Below, one piece after another: positions 1 to 6,620 of a stretch of DNA of 8,943 nt. The notes beneath the pieces were generated by a model. That model was not told where the DNA came from and searched no databases. It was given only the letters and a program-made list of their open reading frames with translations. A program made the position numbers and the translations under genes. This DNA comes from Thermococci archaeon (GTDB lineage Archaea; Hadarchaeota; B88-G9), in contig QMUK01000049.1 of NCBI GenBank assembly GCA_003660555.1, forward strand, positions 1-8,943. The letters are read 5' to 3'. How positions within the stretch are numbered: the first letter of the stretch is position 1; the number at the start of each line of letters is the position of its first letter.

Positions 1-1021
1 CCTCTCCAGTCCAGAGTACTTCTCTATCTCTTAGGACAACATCTCCCTTTCCTATGGAGAATCCAATGGGAAGAATAGTCTCTAGATGAGTGTAATCCTC
101 AACTTCATTCTCAGATCTCATTTTAACTATTATTTCCACGGAATCTCCAGGATAGACTTTTTCTCCAGGTAAGTCTATTATTCTGTGTGTTTCTATCTCT
201 ACCGGAGGAATTAACTTAGATATCCAAAGTATCAAGTTTTCGGCTAACTTCTCGTGATCCATTATCTCGATGTTCCCGTCTCTGAACAAGTCACCGTCTC
301 CAGAGAAGAATACTCTGCCGGAGCCGTACTGGGATATTGCCATCACAGGTATTCCTCCTACGGGCTCCCCTGGATCGTAACCGAAGTTTCCATCTCCCCA
401 TCTGTCGGAGTAGGCATCTATGTCAGTCCAAGCTATCTCCTCGGAGTAATCCCCAAAGACTCTTAGTGAACTGGATTCGAACACAGCTATTCTGTTCACT
501 CCAATCATGAGAGGGTGCGTCTCTCTCTTTCCAGGATTGGGATTCACTATCAGCTCAGGAGTATAATGAGTCGAGACGCAATGTCCTATGTTCGGATCTA
601 TCACTAGATCTGAATTGAATTCGACGCCAAATTCTTCCGATAAGGAACTAAGATGACGATTTTCACCTTTATCCCCAAACACTATTAGTCCTCCTCCATT
701 GGATACGAACTCCTTGATGTACTTTATCTCCTCTTCGGAAAAGGCCTCCTTGGGAGAAGAGATCACTAGAACATGGTACTTGTTCAACAAGTCTCTGGAC
801 AGTCTCTCAGTAGTTTCGTCAACAGTTAGCGCACCATTCAGAGCCTCTCTCCAAACTTCGATCAATTTGGAGAAGGACCCCCACTCCTGGGGATCTCCTG
901 CTAGTATATCACTATCTGGCTCGAAAATACTCTCTCCACCGTTTCCAGAGTACCAGAGTACCTTCAAGTGGAAACCAGGAATTATAGTCATGAAGAGTAA
1001 TGCCAATTTCAGCAAGACCAT
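1..1021 (-). CDS. Exported protein with GATase-like (DUF4350-like) domain and beta-sandwich, C-terminus outside window
   Basis: An uninterrupted minus-strand frame runs off the left edge, leaving about 340 N-terminal residues. Residues 1-17 (MVLLKLALLFMTIIPGF) look like a signal peptide or membrane anchor. Residues 20-270 look like a flavodoxin/class I glutamine-amidotransferase-like fold of the DUF4350/GldG kind: a strand LVISSP (85-90), a helix EEEIKYIKEFVSNGG, then GLIVFGD (111-117), and later YGSGRVFFSGDGDLF (232-246) followed by a helix ENLILWISKL. No Cys-His-Glu amidase triad is evident, so it is probably a binding or structural domain. From about residue 275 the sequence is strand-rich and resembles an Ig-like/DUF11-type surface domain, cut by the window edge. 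The start is ATG at 1021. An in-frame TAG lies four codons upstream, and GAGGGA is only 0-1 nt from the ATG, so a TTG at 1015 (6 nt from GAGGGA) is an alternative. The gene lies 35 bp downstream of valS. Function is unknown. Confidence 0.8.
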   Translation of the reverse strand, partial: MVLLKLALLFMTIIPGFHLKVLWYSGNGGESIFEPDSDILAGDPQEWGSFSKLIEVWREALNGALTVDETTERLSRDLLNKYHVLVISSPKEAFSEEEIKYIKEFVSNGGGLIVFGDKGENRHLSSLSEEFGVEFNSDLVIDPNIGHCVSTHYTPELIVNPNPGKRETHPLMIGVNRIAVFESSSLRVFGDYSEEIAWTDIDAYSDRWGDGNFGYDPGEPVGGIPVMAISQYGSGRVFFSGDGDLFRDGNIEIMDHEKLAENLILWISKLIPPVEIETHRIIDLPGEKVYPGDSVEIIVKMRSENEVEDYTHLETILPIGFSIGKGDVVLRDREVLWTGE

Positions 1022-1042
1022 TCCCTCTATTTTCTAGTATAG

Positions 1043-1056
1043 AAAAAGGGAAAAAA
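1043..1056 (-). terminator. Oligo-T tract after valyl-tRNA synthetase gene
   Basis: Read on the minus strand, TTTTTTCCCTTTTT follows directly after the valS stop codon. Archaeal RNA polymerase terminates at oligo-T tracts without needing a hairpin, so this could end the sufS-to-valS transcript. The spacer to the next gene is only 35 bp and also holds CTATACTAG, so partial readthrough or a weak promoter for the downstream gene is equally possible. Confidence 0.4.
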
Positions 1057-3708
1057 CTATGGCTTGACTAAAACCTTCACCCTTGGATCTCCAATATCGA
1101 CTATCTCTTTATCACCCACTCTCCTCTCAATTCTTATCTTGAGGTGTCTCTCGCTAACATTCACTGTTTCTCCACTTTCGAGCTTCAGCTCGATAATGCC
1201 TGAATTCAAGAGGCTTTTATAGAGTTTCTCTTCACCAATCTCTGACTTAATTTTCCTCATCTGTTCGATTACGTCCTTAGTTTTCTCCTTGAATTCTGGC
1301 CCTATTTTGGAAATATCTGGCTCTAGTTCCTTGACTACTACGTCTATTTCTGGCACCCCCTCCCTGATGAGGATTTCAGACCTAGTAGCACCCTCTATGT
1401 CCTCAAGGTTCCTCCTTATTTCCCCTAGCAGACGCTGATCATTCACGAATATTTCTACCTCTTTGAGTTTTCTATTCAGTGGAATTCCTTTTTCTCCTTT
1501 GTATCTTCTTATCCCCCTTATTATTAGAACGGATACCTCAGCACCTTCTTCTAACCAGGAACCAATTCTCTCAGGCCATTCTTCTATGTGTACACTTTCT
1601 TTTCTCCCGTCTATTTCCTGATATATTTCTTCTGCTATGAACGGAGTTATAGGAGCCACAAGTTTCACCAAATCCCTTAGTACCTTCAATAGAACGAATT
1701 GAGTTTTTCTCTTCTCTTCTATGGATTTTGGATCGTATATTCTATGTTTGACTATCTCTAGGTAGTCGTCTGCAAGTTTATTCCAAGTAAAAGACCATAT
1801 CCTCCTCATAATCTGGGGGAATTCGTATCTCTCGAAGTCATTGGTGGTGCTCTCTATTAACTGATCTAGGTGGTAAAGTATCCATCTATCTATTGGTTTG
1901 AGTTCCGATACATCGTATTCCGATCCATCGTAATCTGAGGTATTTTGCTTCACGAATCTAGCTATGTTCCACAACTTCCTTAGGAACTTGTGTCCGTGCT
2001 TCACCTCCTTCCAAGAGAAGGGCACGTCTTTTCCAAGTGCTCCAGTAGAGACCCACTGTCTAAGTGAATCTCCTCCGTATTTCTCCACCACTTCGTCTGG
2101 CTCTACAACGTTTCCATAGCTCTTGCTCATTTTTCTACCGTCGTCTCCCAAGACCATTCCATTTATCACTATCTCTTTGAATGGAGGCTTTCCTGTCAGC
2201 ATTAGACACCTAAATATCGTGTAAAAAGCCCAAGTTCTTATTATCTCATATCCCTGGGGCCTTATGCTTACCGGATACAGCTTCTCGAATTTCTCTCTTT
2301 CGTTAGGCCAACCCGTTATCACCAAGGGAGTTATAGAGCTATCCACCCAGCAATCACAAACGTCTCTAGCTGGAGAAATCCTTCTTGAGCCACAACTTGG
2401 GCATTCTTTGACAGGAGGTTCCCTTTCCGTAGGATCAAGGGGCAACTCCTCCTCTCTTGGAGCAATTATGTAGTGACACTTTTCGCAATACCAAAATGGT
2501 ATTGGGGTCCCCCAAATTCTCTGCCTAGATATGACCCAATCCCAATCTAGAGATTCAGCCCAATCTATCAACCTCTGAAGCATGTAGTCTGGAATCCACT
2601 TCATACTCATGGCAGCCCCTATTATGTCCTCCTTGAATTGTCTCACCTTTATGAACCACTGCAGAGTGGGAACGAACTCTATTGGTGTACCACACTTGTC
2701 GTGCACAGCTACTTGGTGAACGATCTTCTCTCTCTTGACGAGATATCCCTGCTTTTCCAAATCACTTATTATGGCTTCTCTCGCTTCTAGTATACCCATT
2801 CCCTTGTATTTCCCAGCCACTTTGGTCAACTTCCCCCTCTGGTTTATTGCCTTCACAACGGGCAAACCTCTTTCATATGCCCATTTGACGTCCTGCTCAT
2901 CTCCGAAAGTACATATCATGACTATTCCTGTTCCGAACTCAGGGTCTACTGCTCTGTCAGAGAATATTTCTACCTTCTGATTGAATATAGGAACTATGGC
3001 TTTTCTTCCTGGTAGATCCTTGTATCTGTCGTCCTCCGGATTAACGGCCACTGCGACACAAGCGGGAAGTAACTCGGGTCTAGTAGTAGCTATTTCTATT
3101 GTTTCCCCGTCTTCCAGCTTGAATTTGATGTAGTTGAGATATCCCTCCTCTTCTCTGTAATTTATTTCTGCTTTAGCTATAGCACTCTCGCAGCTCGGGC
3201 AAAAATGGACTGGATGCTCCTTTATATAAATTAATCCCTTTTCATGGAATTTAAGGAGAGAATACTGCACCCTCCTCCAGTAGTCCCTATCCATCGTTAC
3301 GTAGACGTTGTTCCAGTCAGGGAAGTATCCCACTGACTTGAGTTGCCTACTCATTCTCTCTATGCTGTACTCGGTCCACTTCTTACAAGCTTCTCTGAAT
3401 TTACTCCTGTCCTTTTTAGCTGACTTGCCCAACTCTTTTTCGACTTTGAGTTCTGTTGGCAAGCCTTGTGTGTCCCATCCGTGAGGGAAGTACACATCAA
3501 AGCCCCTCATTCTCTTGAATCTGGCAATCATGTCGAACCAGACGTATCCTAGTATCGTCCCCATGTGAGCGACTCCGGAAGTGTAAGGCGGAGGAGTATC
3601 TATGGAAAACACTTCTCTCCCATCGTTCTTGAACGAGTATATGTCACTCTTTGACCATTTCTCTATCCACTTCTTCTCTACTTCTTTGTGGTTGTATTCT
3701 TTATCCAT
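1057..3708 (-). CDS. valS: Valyl-tRNA synthetase, archaeal type
   Basis: Class I synthetase that joins valine to tRNA-Val in the cytoplasm; 883 residues, normal for the archaeal form. The N-terminal region has PPPYTSG and the HIGH-equivalent H48-M-G-T51, then GWDTQGLPTELKVEKELG. The CP1 editing domain, which removes mischarged threonine, holds TTRPEL (208-213) and FGTGIV with downstream D270 and D273. Zinc-type cysteines are C170/C173 and C408/C411/C436/C439. DCWVDSSITPLVI, RPQGYEIIRTWAFYTIFR and GRKMSKSYGNVVEPDEV (KMSKS at 526-530) are typical of ValRS rather than IleRS or LeuRS. An alpha-helical anticodon-binding domain follows, starting around DRWILYHLDQL. The ATG start at 3708 is supported by GGAGGTG 7 nt upstream. 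The first 31 nt overlap the MBL gene in another frame. One oddity is threonine in place of the second histidine of HIGH. Identity is secure. Confidence 0.96.
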   Translation of the reverse strand: MDKEYNHKEVEKKWIEKWSKSDIYSFKNDGREVFSIDTPPPYTSGVAHMGTILGYVWFDMIARFKRMRGFDVYFPHGWDTQGLPTELKVEKELGKSAKKDRSKFREACKKWTEYSIERMSRQLKSVGYFPDWNNVYVTMDRDYWRRVQYSLLKFHEKGLIYIKEHPVHFCPSCESAIAKAEINYREEEGYLNYIKFKLEDGETIEIATTRPELLPACVAVAVNPEDDRYKDLPGRKAIVPIFNQKVEIFSDRAVDPEFGTGIVMICTFGDEQDVKWAYERGLPVVKAINQRGKLTKVAGKYKGMGILEAREAIISDLEKQGYLVKREKIVHQVAVHDKCGTPIEFVPTLQWFIKVRQFKEDIIGAAMSMKWIPDYMLQRLIDWAESLDWDWVISRQRIWGTPIPFWYCEKCHYIIAPREEELPLDPTEREPPVKECPSCGSRRISPARDVCDCWVDSSITPLVITGWPNEREKFEKLYPVSIRPQGYEIIRTWAFYTIFRCLMLTGKPPFKEIVINGMVLGDDGRKMSKSYGNVVEPDEVVEKYGGDSLRQWVSTGALGKDVPFSWKEVKHGHKFLRKLWNIARFVKQNTSDYDGSEYDVSELKPIDRWILYHLDQLIESTTNDFERYEFPQIMRRIWSFTWNKLADDYLEIVKHRIYDPKSIEEKRKTQFVLLKVLRDLVKLVAPITPFIAEEIYQEIDGRKESVHIEEWPERIGSWLEEGAEVSVLIIRGIRRYKGEKGIPLNRKLKEVEIFVNDQRLLGEIRRNLEDIEGATRSEILIREGVPEIDVVVKELEPDISKIGPEFKEKTKDVIEQMRKIKSEIGEEKLYKSLLNSGIIELKLESGETVNVSERHLKIRIERRVGDKEIVDIGDPRVKVLVKP

Positions 3709-4547
3709 GGATTGGCACCTCCAAATTCAAGCAAACTAGATTGTCTAGGCAACATCTTCTTGAAAGAAACAGAGTCCTTATCTATTATAACTCTCAATCC
3801 AGTGTCTGCCGGAACGGTTCTGACACCAGTTTCCTCCTCTATCCTCTGACACTCACTCTCAGGTCCTTTCTGTATCATTTTCAGCCCCATGTGAGTTACC
3901 ACCATTAACTCAGGACCTATTTCGTCAGCTAATCTAAGAGCATCCTCTGTACAAAGGTGCCACCTAATCCTATCCTTCCCAGGTCTAGTAACGTTGGCTA
4001 TTAGCACTCTAGCTCCAGAGTGCTCTCTTTCCAATTCCCGATAGTACTCTGTATCCGATGTATAGGACAATATCTCCCAGTCCTTGTTTCCTCTGAGTTG
4101 GAAGCCCACCGTATAGGGATCGCTATGCTTTGCCTCAGTTGCTCTCACCGAATATCCCCCTAGCGAAAACTCTTCTCCAGCTTCCATCATCACAGACTCC
4201 TTAACTCTTTCTCTATGGTATTTGGATATAGCAGGCCCTATTCTACCATCTCCCTCCAAGACGCTTTTTACTGAGAGGAGTACTCCTCTCCTTCTAGTCA
4301 TTCCATACGTCATAGCTTCTATCACTACTTCAGCATCCGTATAGTGGTCCGGATGACAGTGAGTCACGAAGAGAGACGTCACTCTTCTAGGATCCAAGCC
4401 TAATTCACTTGAGGTCAATATGGCTCCAGGTCCAGGATCTACTTGCATGATCTCTTTGTTAAACGTAATCCTAAACCCTCCTGTTCTCTTTCTCTGTGTT
4501 ATGGTGGCGAACCTCCCTCCACCACTACCCAAGAACAATACTTCCAT
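3678..4547 (-). CDS. Metallo-beta-lactamase-fold hydrolase, RNase Z/PhnP-like
   Basis: A 289-residue single-domain MBL protein. It begins MEVLFLGSGGG, the usual first strand of RNase Z/PhnP-type enzymes. The metal-binding set looks complete: H63-C-H65-P-D67-H68, H141 (in AKHSDPYTVGF), D165 (in SYTSDTEYY) and H219 (in VVTHMGL). H197 (RWHLCTEDAL) matches the extra histidine of the HxxxxEA motif in RNase Z/PhnP-like proteins. A two-metal phosphodiesterase or nuclease activity is therefore likely, but the substrate cannot be read from sequence. I see no clear RNase Z exosite arm, so calling it tRNA 3'-processing RNase Z would be too strong. The ATG at 4547 shares its A with the TAA stop of ABCE1, and GGGGGA sits about 7 nt upstream. 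Its last codons contain the ribosome site of valS. Its position between ABCE1 and ValRS suggests an RNA-related job, which is inference. Confidence 0.85.
   Translation of the reverse strand: MEVLFLGSGGGRFATITQRKRTGGFRITFNKEIMQVDPGPGAILTSSELGLDPRRVTSLFVTHCHPDHYTDAEVVIEAMTYGMTRRRGVLLSVKSVLEGDGRIGPAISKYHRERVKESVMMEAGEEFSLGGYSVRATEAKHSDPYTVGFQLRGNKDWEILSYTSDTEYYRELEREHSGARVLIANVTRPGKDRIRWHLCTEDALRLADEIGPELMVVTHMGLKMIQKGPESECQRIEEETGVRTVPADTGLRVIIDKDSVSFKKMLPRQSSLLEFGGANPWIKNTTTKK
3716..3722 (-). promoter_or_regulatory. Ribosome binding site of valS inside the upstream gene
   Basis: GGAGGTG on the minus strand lies 7 nt before the ATG at 3708. It fixes that start and shows that valS translation begins within the last codons of the MBL gene, as expected for translational coupling. 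Confidence 0.8.
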
Positions 4548-6337
4548 TATCGGTCCCCCGAGACGTAGTAGTAATCTCCTTTCTCTCTCTGCTCTCTATC
4601 TAATCTACTACCTGGTTTGTTTATCCTAGGTCTGCCCGTAACGGGGTCTCTCCTGTAGGTGATGTCCATGTCCCTTAAGAAGGTATTCATTCCCTCTCTC
4701 TTGCTAGAGGGAGGGAGAGCCAATCCTCTCTTGCCAGGCTCACCTCTGAATATCATTATCCTGTCTGATATTACGTCAATTAATTGGATATCATGATCTA
4801 TTACCAAGGCAACGGACTCCTTTTTCTCGATTATTCTTCTTATTATCCTGGATAGGTTTATTCTCTCTTCCAAATCTAAAAAAGCGGTCGGCTCATCCAG
4901 TATGTACAAGTCAGCTTCCTTGGACAAAGCTGCAGCTATAGCAACTCTTTGTAATTCTCCACCACTCAAGCTACTTATCTCTCTTTCTAGAATCATCTTT
5001 AGCTTCAATGGAGAAATTATTTCAATTTCATACTCTCGTTTACCGAACTCTGGGGATAAAGACCTCAGTAGATCTTCTACAGTCCCTTCGAAGCTCAGAT
5101 CTATGTACTGAGGCTTATGTGATATTCTCACTTCCTCGAACTCCCACTCCACTGAGTCTGGTTCTAACTCTCCAGCTAGGATCCTGGCGAAAGTGGTTTT
5201 CCCTATACCATTGGGTCCTAAAACACCGATAATTTCCCCTTTGTAGAATCCTCCACTAGCAATTTCTAGAGAGAATCCATTTAAGCATTTCTTCATTGAA
5301 GGGTATTTGAACAGATAATCTTCCTCCCGTTTAATGTCAATAGGTGGTTTTATCTCGAATTTTATCTCATACTCTCGAATTTTAACGTTTTCAGTTTTAA
5401 GATATCCTTGAAGAAATGAGTTCACACCCTCCCTGACACTATACGTAGAGGAGACAATGCCGTAAACTCCAGGTTCTCCGTAAATCACGTGGACGTAATC
5501 CGATATGAAGTCCAAAATCGTCGCATCGTGCTCCACTAGGACTACTCCTTTCCCCATCTCTGAAATCTCTCTTATCGCTTTAGCGACGTTTATTCTTTGG
5601 TAGACGTCTACGAAGCTACAAGGCTCATCCAGTATGTACAAGTCAGCTTCCTTGGACAAAGCTGCAGCTATAGCAACTCTTTGTAATTCTCCACCACTCA
5701 AGCTACTTATCTCTCTGTCTAGAACTTCTTCGATTTCCAGTGTATTCGTCAGCTCACTTAGTACCCCTCTCTCGTCCACTCTCTGCAGTAACTTCTCTAC
5801 TTTCCCGGAATGTACTCTTGGAATCAAAGACACATTCTGGGGCTTGTAAGAAACTCTTATTTCCCCATTTCCAATCATTTCAAAGTATTTTTGTAACTCG
5901 GATCCCTTAAAGAACTTAGCAACATCTGACCAGTCTTTCTCTTCGCCCAAATCTCCTAAATTCGGCTTTAAAGTGCCAGATAATATGGAGAGAGCAGTGC
6001 TCTTACCGACACCGTTTCTGCCTATGACTCCTACGGACTTCCCCAATCTGACCACTGGGAGCCGGTACAATCTAAATGAATTTAGGCCGTATTGGTGAAC
6101 ACAGACTTCCTTTAGCTCTTCAGGTAAATTAACAACACGTATTGCCTTGAAAGGACACTTATTGACACATATTCCACATCCTGTGCACAACTCCTCTGAG
6201 ATAATAGCTTTCCCCGTTTCCTCATCTATTTTTATAGTATCTAGAACACCACCTCTTACCCTAGGGCAAAACCTCACGCACTCTGTATTACACTTGTTCG
6301 GTCGACAGAGTTGCTTATCTACTACCGCCACTCTCAA
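4547..6337 (-). CDS. abcE1: ABCE1 (Rli1) ribosome-recycling ATPase
   Basis: Cytoplasmic twin-ATPase that splits ribosomes after termination; 596 residues, full length. The N-terminal Fe-S domain has all eight cysteines for two [4Fe-4S] clusters (C11, C16, C20, C24; C51, C54, C57, C61). NBD1 has Tyr83 of the Y-loop, Walker A GRNGVGKST (106-114), the ABCE1-specific helix-loop-helix insert (FKGSELQKYFEM), signature LSGGE (213-217), Walker B YILDEP (234-239) and switch H270. A hinge around 286-332 (YGEPGVYGIVS) precedes NBD2: Walker A GPNGIGKTT (374-382), signature 457-461, Walker B 478-483 and H515. The C-terminal RRDPVTGRPRINKPGSRLDREQ is typical. The TTG start at 6337 gives the conserved MRVAVVDKQLC and has AGGAGGAT 10 nt upstream. 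It overlaps the 101-residue gene by 23 bp and the MBL gene by 1 bp. A 95-bp segment is duplicated exactly between the two NBDs. Confidence 0.97.
   Translation of the reverse strand: MRVAVVDKQLCRPNKCNTECVRFCPRVRGGVLDTIKIDEETGKAIISEELCTGCGICVNKCPFKAIRVVNLPEELKEVCVHQYGLNSFRLYRLPVVRLGKSVGVIGRNGVGKSTALSILSGTLKPNLGDLGEEKDWSDVAKFFKGSELQKYFEMIGNGEIRVSYKPQNVSLIPRVHSGKVEKLLQRVDERGVLSELTNTLEIEEVLDREISSLSGGELQRVAIAAALSKEADLYILDEPCSFVDVYQRINVAKAIREISEMGKGVVLVEHDATILDFISDYVHVIYGEPGVYGIVSSTYSVREGVNSFLQGYLKTENVKIREYEIKFEIKPPIDIKREEDYLFKYPSMKKCLNGFSLEIASGGFYKGEIIGVLGPNGIGKTTFARILAGELEPDSVEWEFEEVRISHKPQYIDLSFEGTVEDLLRSLSPEFGKREYEIEIISPLKLKMILEREISSLSGGELQRVAIAAALSKEADLYILDEPTAFLDLEERINLSRIIRRIIEKKESVALVIDHDIQLIDVISDRIMIFRGEPGKRGLALPPSSKREGMNTFLRDMDITYRRDPVTGRPRINKPGSRLDREQREKGDYYYVSGDR
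4890..4984 (-). repeat. Direct repeat copy B (ABCE1 NBD2, signature to Walker B)
   Basis: This 95-bp segment is identical base for base to 5622-5716, 732 bp away and in the same frame. It encodes R452 to P483 of NBD2. With one mismatch the match extends to 4992. Outside it the two NBD coding sequences diverge quickly. Confidence 0.95.
5622..5716 (-). repeat. Direct repeat copy A (ABCE1 NBD1, signature to Walker B)
   Basis: This is the partner of 4890-4984 and encodes R208 to P239 of NBD1. The 31 complete codons from R208 to E238 match exactly, including the choices at six-fold Ser, Leu and Arg codons. The first differences are D207/E451 on one side and the wobble base of P239/P483 on the other. 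Confidence 0.95.
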
Positions 6338-6620
6338 GTCCCAACATCCTCCTGAGTGAGGAAAGAGCGTCTTTTAGTTCTTCGAACCCCAGAAGAGTCA
6401 CTTCCCCGTCTTCCGCTATCAATACTTTTCTCCCGAAGTCATCCTCTTTCTTAGCGATTTTCTTCCCTAGTATTTCCTTACATTGTATTTCCTCCTTAGA
6501 ACATAGCTGTAACATCTTTTCTCTTGAAAACCCCCTTATTCTGCCGACTATTTTTATCTCTCCAGAGCTCGGACACGGTGAAACCTCTTCCAACTCCAAC
6601 TCCAGCTCTTCTGGAGTCAT
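6315..6620 (-). CDS. Unrecognised 101-residue protein between sufS and abcE1
   Basis: I do not recognise this family. The protein is small, soluble and charged, with no signal peptide or membrane segment. It starts with an acidic stretch (MTPEELELELEEVSPCPSS), followed by a likely strand GEIKIVGRIRG (about 21-31). The middle carries LCSKEEIQCKEILG, then a likely hairpin (RKVLIAEDGEVTLLGF) and a C-terminal helix (EELKDALSSLRRMLGL). Its only cysteines are C16, C40 and C47. The ATG at 6620 forms a 4-nt ATGA overlap with the sufS stop, and GGAGGTG lies 11 nt upstream inside sufS. Its end overlaps abcE1 by 23 bp and carries that gene's ribosome site. Tight coupling on both sides supports a real gene. 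Its place between a sulfur donor and an Fe-S protein hints at a sulfur/Fe-S role, but three cysteines without a known motif do not prove it. Confidence 0.8.
   Translation of the reverse strand: MTPEELELELEEVSPCPSSGEIKIVGRIRGFSREKMLQLCSKEEIQCKEILGKKIAKKEDDFGRKVLIAEDGEVTLLGFEELKDALSSLRRMLGLESGGSR
6346..6353 (-). promoter_or_regulatory. Ribosome binding site deciding the TTG start of abcE1
   Basis: AGGAGGAT on the minus strand ends 8 nt from the TTG at 6337, with its GGAGG core 10 nt away. The nearby ATG at 6347-6345 overlaps this site and is in the frame of the upstream small gene, so TTG is the credible start. It yields the conserved ABCE1 N-terminus. Confidence 0.7.

Noticed and set aside
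470-484. GTTCGAATCC on the minus strand, like a tRNA T-loop
   Set aside because: The flanking bases do not form a T-stem, no cloverleaf can be drawn, and the stretch is in-frame coding sequence (AVFESS) of the exported protein.
699-1037. Plus-strand open frame of 112 codons opposite the left-edge gene
   Set aside because: The minus strand here encodes a coherent signal peptide and domain motifs; the plus-strand translation shows no family features and is a shadow.
4902-5849. Two plus-strand frames at 4902 and 5634 that begin with the same 30 or so residues
   Set aside because: They look like a duplicated gene but are antisense shadows of the 95-bp repeat inside ABCE1.
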